Assembly: GCA_020465985.1 (NCBI GenBank)
Contig: JAANYP010001801.1
Coordinates: 62,001 to 126,000, forward strand
DNA length: 64,000 nt
Direction of reading: 5' to 3'
Source of the DNA: Centrapalus pauciflorus
Lineage: Eukaryota; Streptophyta; Magnoliopsida; Asterales; Asteraceae
Part shown: positions 1-10,960 of the stretch, in pieces
How positions within the stretch are numbered: position 1 is the stretch's first letter
How the letters are laid out: each line of letters begins with the position of its first letter
Program-made: the position numbers and the translations under genes
The notes under the pieces: model-generated
Database searches by the model: none
Seen by the model: only the letters and a program-made list of their open reading frames with translations
What the model was told of the DNA's origin: nothing

Positions 1-2063
1 TCATCGATTCTGGGCAGAGGATACTTATTCTTTATTGTAACCTTGTTCAACTCGCGGTAATCGATGCACATACGGAAAGTTCCGTCTTTCTTTTTAACAA
101 ATAGTACTGGTGCACCCCACGGAGAAGAACTTGGTCGGATAAACCCCTTCTCCAACAGCTCTTGCAGTTGCTTTGACATTTCCTGCATTTCTGCAGGTGC
201 AAGTCTGTATGGAGCTTTTGCGATAGGAGCCGCACCAGGAACCAAGTCAATACTGAACTCGACTTGTCGTTCCGGTGGCACTCCGGAAATATCGTCAGGG
301 AATACGTCTGGGAACTCACAGACGATAGAAATGTCGGACAACGATTTCTTTTCAGAGCTGGACTCGGATAGAGCATAACAAAGGTAAGAGTCGTGACCTT
401 TAGACAAGTATTTATGCGCCTTTTCAACAGATATAAAGCAATGTGCACCTTTCCGCTTCTCGCCCTTGATCTCAAGTACTCGGCCGTCTGAAGATTTGAT
501 TCTGATGATTCGTCGGTTACAGATAATTGTAGCTTCGTTGTTCATTAACCAATCCATGCCGATGATGACGTCAAATTCTTTTAACGGAATCGGGATGAGG
601 TCGAGGTTGAATACGATGTTATTTACAAGTAGAGTGCAGTTTCGGTAAACGGAATCAGCCATAACGAAATTGTTACTGGCTGTCTCAATGTCTAATATAA
701 CTGGAAGCTTTGATGGGAACTTAGATAGTCTCGATGCAAAAGAAGTCGATATGAAGGAACGACTAGCGCCAGAATCAAATAACACACGAGCAGGTATCGT
801 ATTTAATAGAAACGTACCGGTGACTACGTCAGGTGTTTCTCTCGCCTCTTCAGCCGTTATTTGGAACGCACGTGTCCTTGCAGTTGGTGTTGCAGCAGAA
901 CTTTTAACTGTCGACCCTCCAGCTGATGACTGTGGCTGATAACGTGATCCGCTACGACACTGATACATGAAGTGCCCTCTCTTACCGCATGTCGCACATC
1001 CACGTCCCTGCTGTGGACATTCCTCACTGCTGTGACCGATCGTATTGCACGCAAAGCAGGTAACGTCTTCTGGATTGCATAGACCCATGTGTGATTTTCT
1101 GCATCTCTTGCAGAATCGTGGCTCGTTTGTCAGTGAGTAGGCTTGCGCTTTCGGCTGTGAACTATACTGATGGGTTTGCTGAGTTTGCGACTTATTTGGC
1201 TTGAAAAATCTGCCAAACCGCTGTTTCTTTGGAGGAGACGGATTCATCGGGTTAGTAGACGGAGCATAAAGCTGATCGTCATACTCTAAGTAACCTCGCT
1301 CGATTTGTCTAGCCGCTTCAACCATTTCCAAGTAACTCTTGTATTTGATCGCGCTCATGGGATGTCTGTATCTAGGATTGAGTCCTACTCGGAACCTATT
1401 CATTTTCCTTTCCTCTGTTGCCACTTGGTAAGAAGAGTAGCCACATAATCTTGAAAATTCGTGTTCATATTCATCTACAGTCTTCGTTCCCTGAGTCAGT
1501 TGCATTAATTGGACTTCCATCTTATCTTGCTGGTCAACTGGGCAGTATTTCGCGTTGAACATGTCTAGAAACTGCTCCCATTCTAAAGTCTGAATCACCT
1601 CCTCACCATAGATACTTCGCTGGGTTTTCCACCAGGCACGAGCAGCTCCCACAAATAGTGCAGACGCATAGCTTACTTTCTTCGAATCTAGACAATCAGA
1701 AATCCTGAAGATTTCTTCAGTATGACTAATCCAATCCATCGCCTGGATCGGATTCACTGTACCCTCAAAGTTCAGGGCACCGCTCGCTTTAAAATCTTTG
1801 AATTTGCAGCCTTTTGGCTGAGCTATTTGGGTTTCTGGGTTAGATTTATCAGAATCAGATTCATTGGTCTGGACTTGCTTTTCTTTTCTCTTATTTTTCT
1901 TTTCTTCACGTCTTTTAGCTTCGGCCTCATCTCTGGCACGAAACTGTTCTTGCATCATTTTGTTTTGTTGTTCTGAGTGTTGGGCTAGAAATTGTTGCAT
2001 CATTTCAAACATTTGTTGTTGGGTCATATTGTTGGGAATATCACCTGATCCTGATCCTGACAT
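1..2063 (-). CDS. E1 gag-pol polyprotein, N-terminal part (open to window edge)
   Basis: A single open frame of at least 687 codons from an ATG at 2063 (MSGSGSGD) with no stop before position 1. Order: a Gln/Met-rich and then Lys/Arg/Glu-rich N-terminus; a retrotransposon Gag domain (about residues 95-230, with AARAWW in ALFVGAARAWW); two CCHC zinc knuckles (CFACNTIGHSSEEC and CATCGKRGHFMYQC, near + 960-1060); an aspartic protease with active-site DSGAS near + 765; then the RT start (WGAPVLFVKKKDG and CIDYRELN near the left edge). Gag packages the genomic RNA, protease cleaves the polyprotein and RT copies it. Unlike the E2 homologue, which has stops in the N-terminal basic region, E1 is intact here, suggesting a younger or less decayed copy. 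RNase H, integrase and chromodomain would lie outside the window. Confidence 0.92.
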   Translation of the reverse strand, partial: MSGSGSGDIPNNMTQQQMFEMMQQFLAQHSEQQNKMMQEQFRARDEAEAKRREEKKNKRKEKQVQTNESDSDKSNPETQIAQPKGCKFKDFKASGALNFEGTVNPIQAMDWISHTEEIFRISDCLDSKKVSYASALFVGAARAWWKTQRSIYGEEVIQTLEWEQFLDMFNAKYCPVDQQDKMEVQLMQLTQGTKTVDEYEHEFSRLCGYSSYQVATEERKMNRFRVGLNPRYRHPMSAIKYKSYLEMVEAARQIERGYLEYDDQLYAPSTNPMNPSPPKKQRFGRFFKPNKSQTQQTHQYSSQPKAQAYSLTNEPRFCKRCRKSHMGLCNPEDVTCFACNTIGHSSEECPQQGRGCATCGKRGHFMYQCRSGSRYQPQSSAGGSTVKSSAATPTARTRAFQITAEEARETPDVVTGTFLLNTIPARVLFDSGASRSFISTSFASRLSKFPSKLPVILDIETASNNFVMADSVYRNCTLLVNNIVFNLDLIPIPLKEFDVIIGMDWLMNNEATIICNRRIIRIKSSDGRVLEIKGEKRKGAHCFISVEKAHKYLSKGHDSYLCYALSESSSEKKSLSDISIVCEFPDVFPDDISGVPPERQVEFSIDLVPGAAPIAKAPYRLAPAEMQEMSKQLQELLEKGFIRPSSSPWGAPVLFVKKKDGTFRMCIDYRELNKVTIKNKYPLPRID

Positions 2064-2245
2064 CTTCTACTGAAAATTAAAATCAATTAACTATCAGTTT
2101 ATATGCTTAGATCTATGTACCCTTTTTCCCATCCTAACAGTCTGTACATCCTATCTCAGTTCAAACCACCTAAATGATTGATACATATGTATTGCTTCAG
2201 TTTGAGATCAAGTATACTTACGTAATACTTGATTCACTCAAACTA

Positions 2246-2259
2246 GGGCTCTGATACCA
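2246..2259 (-). other. Primer-binding site of E1 (tRNA-Met type)
   Basis: Sense TGGTATCAGAGCCC, three bases from the LTR end. This is the usual initiator tRNA-Met-complementary site of plant LTR elements. Confidence 0.9.
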
Positions 2260-2610
2260 TCCTGTGAAGACCACCCCTTACGGGGCGGTGCTCACCAGTC
2301 TAGGTCCCATATCATGCAATACGATATCAACCATACTAAGATAGGGTAATTAATTGCGGAATAATAAATTACAAGTACATTACAGATTAGGATTTAAGTT
2401 TACATATTTCAAAATAAAATTATAAAAGGGTAACATCTAATCTATTCATAACATCAATCATCACAACAAGTCTACCCAGAACCACCACATTAGCTGTCTT
2501 CCAAATCAGTACCAGAAAGTTTGTTGAGAAGTGGTCTAGGAAAGCTTCAAAACTTGGATCTTGAATGACCTAAGTACTAGGTCCTGCAGGTGATTTTCCT
2601 TTGGCTTTTC

Positions 2611-4231
2611 CTGTAAAATTTTAAAGCAACATCTTTAAGCAAAGCTTAGTGAGTTTATAGATTTTCAATATTAACATGCGTGTCAAGCGGAGTCATAAAT
2701 CTAAGCGTGATATGTCTTGGCTGCCGCTACAACCCTCATCATGATTGAGATATAGTATCTTAAGATCGGATGATGTTCAAACCACACTCACGCTTATATC
2801 GTGGGGATCAGCCACATACTGGGCTAGCTACCAGTAGGTCAACATGGCCGAACATCGGAGGTCATTACCAAGTTCGTGAGAACTGGTGGAATAGCCAGGT
2901 CTAGAACAATAGACCATAAGGGCTAGTCAAGCTGAATAAATCTTATCAAGTCTGATCAATGAAGTAAGCATAAGTCTTAGGAGTCATGATAGCAACGAAT
3001 CATAAAGCAAAGTCTGAAACGCTAATAAATGCAATATGAAATGATAAGCAAATAACTATCATGATTCACTGGGCAACACCCATCCATGGTGTGCACAGGT
3101 CTCAATCCAGCTGATAAATGAATGTCAAATAATGTAACAGCATCAATATATCTCAAACGGATCTTTGCATGTTCAATTTGAATATCTATAACTCACTGGT
3201 CTGGTCTTGGTCAAACAGATATATGAATCTGCCACCTAAGTTATCTCAGGATTTTGTCAATCTGTAATCTGTCAAATCAAGTCTCTGACCCGCTTTTTAA
3301 GTCTTTAAATCTTTGTTCAGAATATACTGAACCTGTTCAAAATCATATTATATCAAGGTCATCAGCTTTTAGCTTTAAAGTCTTTTATTTCATCTGATTC
3401 TGATAACTAATAAATCATACATCTTTCTTTCGTTCATATTCTTTGTTTCATTAAACTTCTTAAAAATCTGCACACATATATATATTAAAATATATATAAT
3501 CATGTTGCTTGGTTAATCTTTAATTCTAATTTAAAAATATATAAAATCAAGTATTCGGATCCGGATCCCCAAGTTCGGACCATCCGGATTCGGGTCAACC
3601 GGATTCGGACCGAGCTGAACCGAAATGAGGGATCCGAATTAGGCCTCATGCGAAGTACATTATCCGAATTTGGGTTTATCCGAATCCGGACCAATATTCA
3701 TCCGAATTGGTCAACCGATTTTATAAGGACCCGAAATGATATCATCCGAACCGAAACATAGGTCCGAAATGGGCACCATCCGAATTCGGTTATACCCGAA
3801 TTCGGATCCTTACTTATATTTTCCCAGAAATTTTGTTCTTGGTGTTCATCATTTGTTCATACGGATTTTTCATAAAAATTCACAAAGCTCTTATTATATT
3901 AACATGCAACTTTATATTATGTTATATTATCATTTTTGGGTTGATTTTATATATTTTTCCCTATCAATAACATCATATATGGGTCAAAATCATCCAAAAT
4001 ATGACTCTTTTTGTCAAGAACACATTTTTGTCAAAAATTCAGATTTGTTGCTATTTTGGACGATCCAACCCACAAATTTTATTTCTGATTCATTTAGTAG
4101 CTTTAATTCATCATAAACTAGTAAAATTTTATACATGCAACAACAAATTTCATACTTTAATTTCTTGGTTTCGGTTTTACACTAAACCGAACCAAACATT
4201 CATATATTTTGAAATTAAAAGAAATTATTAC
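2611..4231 (-). other. Leader intron-like interval in E1 LTR
   Basis: On the minus strand the donor reads TTTGAG|GTAATAA and the acceptor TTTTACAG|GAAAAG. The same donor and acceptor occur at matching places in both E2 LTRs. I infer an intron in the R-U5 part of the transcript, removed before gag translation. The TTCG repeat cluster lies inside it. Splicing is not proven by the sequence. Confidence 0.45.
3554..3810 (-). repeat. TTCGG/CCGAA repeat cluster in E1 LTR
   Basis: Dispersed degenerate copies of CCGAATTCGG, TTCGGACC and ATCCGGATTCGG at irregular 10-25 bp spacing. It corresponds to the clusters in the E2 LTRs and resembles those in Copia E5. Confidence 0.8.
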
Positions 4232-4660
4232 CTCAAATTCTTGTAGATTATTGATCTTTGATGATGATTGTAACTCTTTAGTGTATTGATTCCTCAATTG
4301 ATTGCAAGTTTATGGATTTCTTTGATGAATTTTGATGTTTGGCCGAGAGGTTAGAGAGAGAGAGTGATTTTGGGGTTAATGATTTTTAATGATCATTATT
4401 TCGGCTTTTATATCTCCATTTGATCACATTTGTAATCTTAACCCACTTAAACTTTTGTATTTTATATCTCTTTTATTTTACTTAATTATATCATAAATAT
4501 AATTTAAAATTATATTTACTTAATCCATTTTCATATTTTTATTTAATAATTGCAACATAAATAATATAATATAATAAAATTATGTTATTAACTCAAAACT
4601 TAAGCATTACATGACTGACTAAAAGTTAGGTTGTTACACAGCTTAGACTGGTTATTGCAA

Positions 4661-4672
4661 ATAGGGGGAGAT
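4661..4672 (+). other. Polypurine tract of Copia E0
   Basis: ATAGGGGGAGAT directly before the LTR start TGTTAGGC. This is the plus-strand primer site expected immediately upstream of a 3' LTR. It implies that E0's body once lay to the left; there it is interrupted by E1. Confidence 0.8.
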
Positions 4673-4950
4673 TGTTAGGCACAAAAAGGCCTCAGTCAAA
4701 CCTGTTTTGCATCTGAGGGGGAGATTATTAAGCAAACCTGTTGATGCTTTTGAAGGTTGAATTTAAGGCCCGTTATATGCCTTATTCAAACCTGAAAATG
4801 ATTTGCAATATCAGCCTGAAGTTGTTCTATGTGTTGCATATGTTGCAACAAAGGCAGTTTTGCCCAAGCTGTTCAGTCTGCTGAACAGGCTGGACATAAA
4901 CTGTTTACGCTGCTCTACACTGGTGAGCAGCTTGGGCAGTTTACAAGTGT

Positions 4951-5010
4951 TCTGTTCTATGTGAACAGAACCTGTTCTTTGTGAACAGAACCTGTTCTTT
5001 GTGAACAGGC
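4951..5010 (+). repeat. Three tandem 20-bp dyads in U3 of the E0 LTR
   Basis: Each unit contains CTGTTC-N5-GAACAG, a perfect 6-bp inverted repeat with a 5-base loop. The block lies about 390 bp upstream of the TATA box. The E7 LTRs carry two such units at the matching place (27606-27645 and 38996-39035). Such a copy-number-variable block in U3 is a candidate enhancer. Confidence 0.8.
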
Positions 5011-5395
5011 TAAACACTTTATGGAATGTGTTTCCAAGTCCTCATGTATTGTTTTTGACTGCAAGATCAGTTTACAAAGTCGAAGACAAAGTGGAAATCA
5101 GAACTGCTCAGCCTGCCCAAGCTGTTCTGTTACATGAAGACAAAAGGATATTTGAAAAAGGGTGACAGACCTTTTTCTTATATCAAAATAGGCCTTTACA
5201 AAGGAAGAAAAACACAAAGTTGACATTCCTTATTTAGTTAAAGGCAATGCAACAGTAGACAAAGTGAAAAGACAAAAGTTCTGCCCACATGAAGACAAGT
5301 CTAATGTCCAGAAAAGTTTATGTTGTCTTTTCAACAAGACTTTACCTTTTTCATTCCGTTGAATGAAGAAGCTTCACTTAGATCCTCTGAGTGAG

Positions 5396-5405
5396 TATAA
5401 AAATA
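5396..5405 (+). promoter_or_regulatory. TATA box of the E0 LTR
   Basis: TATAAAAATA in the middle of the LTR. The homologous E7 LTRs have TATAAAAG in the equivalent place. It marks the U3/R border region. Confidence 0.65.
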
Positions 5406-5871
5406 GCCAAAAAGCTAAGTGCTGAAACCAAGAGTGAACGTGCATTAAAAGTGAGTCTTTCATGCATGCAAGTCTGCTTGAATAAAACAGTGCTCAGTGT
5501 CTAAGCTGTTCTTGTTCAAGCTGTTCCTCAGAGTCTTGTAAACACAGTGAGTGATTCTTAGTGAGTGTATTCATTGTATTTAGTTTAAGTGTGTCTTAGA
5601 ATAGTTAAACATACTGTTGTATCTGTCATCCCAGCTTGAACCTTTCCGCATTCAAGCTCGTTTGTAATTAACATTTGTTGATAATACATACAAACATTGA
5701 GAAAATTGTGTGTAGTTTTTATATAGCTGTATTCACCCCCCTCTACAGCTTAAGGCTATATACTTGGGATATCTTTTGGGACCTACACTTCCACAATCCA
5801 TTCTCTTTCTCTCTCTGTGCGATTTTCGAACAGTCGATCCAGACCCTAAATCCTCGCCTTTGGGATCACCA

Positions 5872-6526
5872 ATGGAGTTCGTTAAAGAAAAATGCCTGCC
5901 CTACTCCGTAAAACACGCTGAACTACAACCATTCCATGAAATGATGGATTTTCTCCGTCGTTCTCATATCCATTATGCTCTAACTGTCAATCCCACTATA
6001 TACGTCTCTCATATAGAGCAATTTTAGAAATCAGCCACTGTAAATACCAATGTGGGAATCACTTCTTTTGTATCTACCATTGATGGTAACACCATTACCA
6101 TTACCGAGGAGTCCATTCGACAACATTTGCATCTGCAAGATGCCTCAGGTATATCTGATCTATCCCTTACTGCTTTACATGTCGGTCTGTTTGAAATAGG
6201 TTATATGGGCCCAACAGACTCATTTACCTTCTATAAAGCACATTTTGGTCCTAAATGGAAGTATCTTGCACATATTCTTCAACAGTGCTTAAGCCCTAAA
6301 AGGACTGGTTGGTCTGAATTTTCTTCATATATTGCCACTGCTTTAGTGTGCATATCCACAGGCCAACAGTTCAACTTTTCCAACATCCTTTTTCAAGGAA
6401 TGTTAAGGCACCATGCCTTAAAGAATGGGAAATTTTTTATGTATCCATGGTTTTTGGCAGAAATAATTGCAAAATCTTTCAATTCTTTAAAATTACATAA
6501 ACAGATATATGTTTCCCATAGGCACT
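5872..6526 (+). pseudogene. E3 aORF, 5' part (SIRE-type additional ORF), split by E2
   Basis: A frame from ATG 5872 (MEFVKEKCLP) to the E2 insertion, with one in-frame TAG at 6025 where the family has Trp (IEQF*KSATV). It includes the signature FLRRSHIHYALTVNPTIYV and later ITITEESIRQHLHLQ. The same pattern (a Tyr-Ala-Leu/Met-Thr segment, an [EQ]FW motif, an I-T-x(n)-LxLP segment) is found in the aORFs of E7 and E5. I know of similar ORFs downstream of pol in SIRE/Maximus-type Copia elements of composites; the biochemical function is unknown. The TATA or leader this copy once had is replaced upstream by the E0 LTR. The frame resumes, decayed, at 16161. Confidence 0.7.
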
Positions 6527-6736
6527 TGTAACAACCTAACTTTTGGACCAACTTTAATTTCAGTATTTTGACCTAATAATGTAATTTTATTACATTATTT
6601 AATTTGTAATTTAATTAAGTTATGAATTATTTAATTAAACTATATAAATGTGATAAATTAAATTTGATGATTTAAATTAAAAGAGATTTAAAATACAAAA
6701 GTATAGTGGGTTAAATTTCAAATATAACTAAATGAA

Positions 6737-6744
6737 TATATAAA
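6737..6744 (+). promoter_or_regulatory. TATA box of the E2 LTR
   Basis: TATATAAA, followed 35-70 bp later by a CTCTCT-rich stretch. It is the best candidate for the LTR promoter and is conserved in the 3' LTR near 14080. Confidence 0.5.
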
Positions 6745-6925
6745 CCAAATTAATGCTCATTAACCATCATTTAAGAAATTTACTCTCTCTCACTACTCTC
6801 TCTCTACATCATACGGCTACCTCAAGAAACATCAAGAATTCTCATAAATTGTTGCATTAAGTGAAGAATTAATCCAAGAAAGGTTACAAGAAGCATTCAA
6901 CAACAACAATTTACAAGATTTAGAG

Positions 6926-8626
6926 GTAATTCTTGATTATTTTTCAATATTTTATGAGTATTGGTTCGGTTTTATTAAAAACCGAAACCAAGAATTTAAA
7001 AGATCAATTTTGATGTTGCATGTCTAAGATTTTAGTAGATAATGATGAAATTAAGTATATAAAAGTGATAGAAACAAAAATCACTGGTTAATTCATCTAA
7101 ATATGTTCAAAATCTGAAATTTTGTAAAATAAGTGTTCTTGACAAAAATGGTCATTTTTGGATCTTGATCAATTTATAATGTTATTGATAGGGAGAATAG
7201 TTTAAAAACAACCCAAATATGAAAATACAACATTATAATACATTGCATGTTAATATAAATGAGTTTTAGTGAATTTTTGTAAAAATCCGTATGAAAATAA
7301 GTTAGAACATGAAGAACAAAATTCTGGAAATTTTGAAGATGATGGATCCGAATTCGGATGAGATGTTCCACTTCGGTTATTAGGTAATTCGGATGGTACT
7401 CAAATTCGGATCCCATGTTTTGGACCCACCTTGAATTCGGATATGTCCCAATCCGAATACCTATTTCGGATGAACCTATTTCGAACCACATGTTCAATTC
7501 GGATGAAGCTCATTTTTCGGATCCCTAATTCGGATGACCAACTTCGGATTAGTCAAATTCGGTCCGAATCCGAGTGCCTGATCCGGATTGGTCCGAATCC
7601 GGATGACCAATCCGGATGATCCGAATCTTGATATTTTGATATTCTAAATCATAAATAAATGATATTTTATAATTTAAACACCCATGAATTTATGATGAAA
7701 GACTGATTAAAGTAATATGAGAAATATTGATATTTATATCTCCTTGAGATTTTAAAGAGTCCAAGAGAATGCATGACGAGTTATCAGATATCAGAATCAA
7801 ATAAAATAAAGATTTTAAGCTAAAAATCCAATGATATGACATGACATGATATTATTCTGGACAGGTTCAGTTATATTCTGAACAAAGATCTAAAGATTAA
7901 AGAGATTGAAAGCGGGTCTTTGATTTGAAAAGAATTGACAGAGATCAGATTTATAAAGATTTAAAGATAAATCCTGAGATAACTCAGGTGGTGGATTTTA
8001 TATGTGCTTGATAAAGACCCCAGACCTGTGAGTTATAGATATTCAGCTTTACATGCAAGATTTCCGGCTGAGACATATTGTTGATGATAGATTATATTGA
8101 CATTCATATATGATCAGTTGAATTAAGACCTGTTCTCACCATGGTACGGTGATGCCCAGTGTATCATGATAGCTATTTAATTATCATTTCATATGACATT
8201 GCATTTACAGTTCATTTCAGATATTGCTATGAGATTTATTGCTATCATGACATTGATTATTTATGCTTCTCTATTGTTCGCATCTTTGACATATCGATTC
8301 AGCTTAAGATGATTAGCCTTGACGGTCTATTGTTCTAGACCATGCTATATTCACCAGTTCTATTGAACTTGGTATGACACTCCGATGTTCCGCCTTGTTG
8401 ATTTACTGGTAGCTAGCCCAGTATGTGGCTGATCTCCACAATTTAAGCGTGAGCGTGGCTTGAACATCATCCGACTCTATGACTACTATGTCTCAATCAT
8501 GAGTGGCTGTAGCGGCAGTCAAGACATATCACGCTAGACCAATGATCCGCTTGATAATGCATGTTAATCTGAAAATCTATATTCTCACTAAGCTTTGCTT
8601 ACAGTTGCTACTTTACATTTTTACAG
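6926..8626 (+). other. Leader intron-like interval in the E2 5' LTR
   Basis: Donor TTTAGAG|GTAATTC; acceptor CATTTTTACAG|GAAAAG. The matching borders in the 3' LTR are 14270 and 15810, and E1 shares them. They lie downstream of the TATA box and upstream of gag, so an untranslated leader intron is the simplest reading. It contains the repeat cluster. Confidence 0.45.
7344..7625 (+). repeat. CCGAATTCGG-type repeat cluster in the E2 5' LTR
   Basis: More than fifteen degenerate copies of ATTCGGAT, CCGAATTCGG and TCCGAATCCGGA in about 280 bp, many palindromic. The 3' LTR copy (about 14692-14958) has lost roughly one unit group. Short unrelated spacers separate the units, so it is not a simple tandem satellite. 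Confidence 0.85.
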
Positions 8627-8985
8627 GAAAAGATAAAGGGAAGTCTGTTGGACCTAGTTCTTAGGTCATTCAAGATCCAAGTTTTGAAGCTTTCATAGAC
8701 CACTACTCAACGAACCCTTCGGTACTGATTGGAAGACGACAATTGTGTTGGTTTTGGGTAGATTTGATATGGTTGTATGATGACATGTATTAGATTAGAT
8801 TGTACCCTTTATAAGTTTAATTTGAAAACTGTAATCTGTATTAAACTTAATCTTAATATGTTTGTACTTGTAATTTTATCATTTCGCAACTTAATTATTC
8901 TATCTTAGTTATGATTGATATCGTGTTGCATGATGTGGGACCTAGACTCGTGACGACTGCCCCGTAAGGGATGGTCTTCACAGGA

Positions 8986-8999
8986 TGGTATCAGAGCCC
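8986..8999 (+). other. Primer-binding site of E2 (tRNA-Met type)
   Basis: TGGTATCAGAGCCC, three bases after the 5' LTR end; identical to the E1 site. Confidence 0.92.
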
Positions 9000-9181
9000 A
9001 TAGTTTGAGTGAATCAAGTACTACGTGAGTAATGCTTGGTCTCAAACTGAAGCAATACATATGTATCAATCATTTAGGTGGTTTGAACTGAGATAGGATG
9101 TACAGACTTTAGGATGGGAAAAAGGGTACATAGATCTAAGTCTATAAACTGATAGTTAAATGATTTTAATTTTCAGTAAAG

Positions 9182-10960
9182 ATGTCAGGATCAGGTGAAA
9201 TTCCAAACAACATGCCCGCACAACAAATGTTTGAAATGATGCAACAACTATTAGCCCAACATTCTGAACAACAAAATAAGTATATGCAAGAACAGCTTCA
9301 GGCTAGAGATGAGGCCAAAGCAAAAAGACGCGCTGATAAAAAGACTAAGTGAAAAGATTAACAAGTCTAGAATAATGAATCTGATTCTGATAATTCGAAC
9401 CCTGAAACCCAAATTGAACAGCCGAAAGGCTGTAAATTCAAAGATTTAAAAGCTAGCGGTGCCCTGAACTTTGAGGGTACCGTTAATCCAATTCAGGCGA
9501 TGGATTGGATTAGTCACACTGAGGAAATCTTCATGATATCTGATTGTTTAGAATCCATGAAGGTGAGTTATGCATCTGCATTGTTCGTCGGCGCTGCCCG
9601 TGCTTGGTGGAAAATCCGGAGAAGTATATATGGAGAAGATGTAATACAGACTTTAGAGTGGAATCAATTCCTAGACATGTTCAACGCGAAGTATTTCCCT
9701 GTTGATCAACGAGACAAGATGGAGGTTCAACTGATGCAGCTAACCCAAGGAACCAAATCCATAGATGAATATGAACATGAATTCTCACGACTATGTGGCT
9801 ACTCCTCGTATCAAGTAGCTACTGAGGAAAGGAAAATGAATAGATTTCGTGGAGGGCTTAATCCGAGATACCGTCATCCAATGAGCGCGATAAAGTATAA
9901 GTCTTATCTGGAAATGGTTGAAGCAGCAAGGCAGATAGAGAGGGGATATCTAGAGTACGACGATCAGCTCTATGCTCCATCAGCTAACCCGACTTGTCCA
10001 TCTCCCCCAAAGAAACAGAGATTCGGCAGATTCTTTAAGTCCAACAAACCACAACCCCAGCAATCTCAGCAGTACAGCTCGCCACAGAAAGTCCAAGCTT
10101 ATTCTCTAATGAACGAACCACAAATTCTTCAAAAGATGCAGAAAATCACATATAGGACTTTGTAATCCGGATGATGTCACATGCTTTGCATGTAACAGAA
10201 TTGGCCACAACAGCGAAGAATGTCCCCAGCGAGGACTTGGATGTGTGAAATGCGGAAAGCGAGGACACTTCATTTATCAGTGTCGTAGTGGGCAACGAGG
10301 TCAGTCACAATCGTCAGCTGGAGGATCTACAATGAAAAGCTCAGCTGCAACTTCGACTGCAAGGACTCGAGCATTTCAGATAACAGCCGAGGAAGCAAAG
10401 GAAACCCCTGATGTGGTTATCGGTACGTTCATCCTTAACTCAATCCCTGCTCGTGTATTATTTGATTCCGGTGCTAGTCGTTCCTTTATATCGACTACTT
10501 TTGCACGAAGACTATCTAAATCTCCATCCAAGCTTCCTGTCGTGATTGATATAGAGACAACCAGTAACAATTACGTTATGGCTGATTCTGTTCATCGAAA
10601 TTGCACTCTGCTCGTTAATAACATCATGTTCAACCTCGATCTTATCCCGATCCCGTTAAAAGAGTTCGATGTTATAGTCGGCATGGACTGGTTAATGAAC
10701 AATGAGGCTATGATTGTCTGCAACCATCGAATCATAATTATCAAGTCTTTAGATGGCCGAGTGTTAGAAATCAAAGGCGAGAAGCGAAAAGGTGCTCACT
10801 GTTTCATATCCGTTGAGAAAGCGTACAAATATTTATCTAAGGGTCACGAATCTTATTTATGCTATGTCTCGTCTGAATCCGGCTGTGAAGCTAATAAGAA
10901 ATCCATATCTGATATTCATGTCGTCTGTGAGTCTCAGACGTTTTCCCGGATGATATTACT
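9182..10960 (+). pseudogene. E2 gag and protease region (broken)
   Basis: Starts at ATG 9182 (MSGSGEIPNN), the same start as E1. Three in-frame stops (TGA, TAA, TAG) lie within 9349-9371, in the basic segment where E1 reads Lys/Gln. The frame is then open to a frameshift near 10125. It encodes the Gag domain (ALFVGAARAWWKI; EYEHEFSRLCGYSS), two zinc knuckles (CFACNRIGHNSEEC about 10180, CVKCGKRGHFIYQC about 10240) and an aspartic protease with VLFDSGASRSF near 10455 and IVGMDWL near 10675. A second frameshift near 10935 precedes the RT region. Gag would package RNA and protease would mature the polyprotein; this copy cannot make a full product. Confidence 0.9.

Larger units (their letters stand above)
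1..4638 (-). mobile_element. E1: Ty3/gypsy Tekay-like chromovirus, truncated by window edge
   Basis: A minus-strand LTR retrotransposon. Reading leftward it shows the 5' LTR, a tRNA-Met primer-binding site, an uninterrupted gag-protease frame and the first RT motifs, then runs off position 1. LTR and Gag are close to those of E2 (6527-16160), so both are one family. The right boundary is fixed by the LTR start TGTAACAACC at 4638. It sits inside the 3' end of Copia E0, whose polypurine tract and LTR resume at 4639, so E1 inserted after E0. The flanking 5 bp on the right are CAGCT; the matching left copy lies outside the window. Confidence 0.9.
2263..4638 (-). repeat. E1 5' LTR (2376 bp)
   Basis: In sense orientation it starts TGTAACAACC and ends CTTCACA, the same termini as the E2 LTRs, and lies 3 bp from a primer-binding site. 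It carries a CT/AG-rich stretch near 4350-4370, an intron-like interval (2611-4231) and, around 3554-3810, a cluster of CCGAATTCGG-type repeats. The family is clearly shared with E2, but the copy has diverged in the first few hundred bases. Confidence 0.88.
4673..5787 (+). repeat. 3' LTR of SIRE-type Copia E0 (1115 bp)
   Basis: It starts TGTTAGGCAC and ends GGGACCTACA, homologous over its length to the two LTRs of E7 (inverted there). A polypurine tract precedes it and no primer-binding site follows, so it is a 3' LTR. A TATA box lies at 5396-5405 and three tandem CTGTTC/GAACAG dyads at 4951-5010. The next five bases are CTTCC, the expected target duplication, whose partner is out of the window. 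It inserted just upstream of the E3 aORF start. Confidence 0.85.
6527..8982 (+). repeat. E2 5' LTR (2456 bp)
   Basis: Starts TGTAACAACC, ends CTTCACA. A TATA-like TATATAAA lies at 6737-6744, followed by a CT-rich tract (6783-6812) typical of a plant leader. An intron-like interval spans 6926-8626 and a CCGAATTCGG-type repeat cluster 7344-7625. It pairs with the 3' LTR over the whole length except for deletions in the latter. Confidence 0.92.

Noticed and set aside
2246..2259. tRNA-like sequence
   Set aside because: Only the short tRNA-Met-complementary primer-binding site; no tRNA body here or at the other PBS positions.
5872..6526. Synaptobrevin/longin-like protein
   Set aside because: Similar ORFs carry that name in some annotations, but I see no SNARE motif or longin features; it is a retrotransposon ORF.
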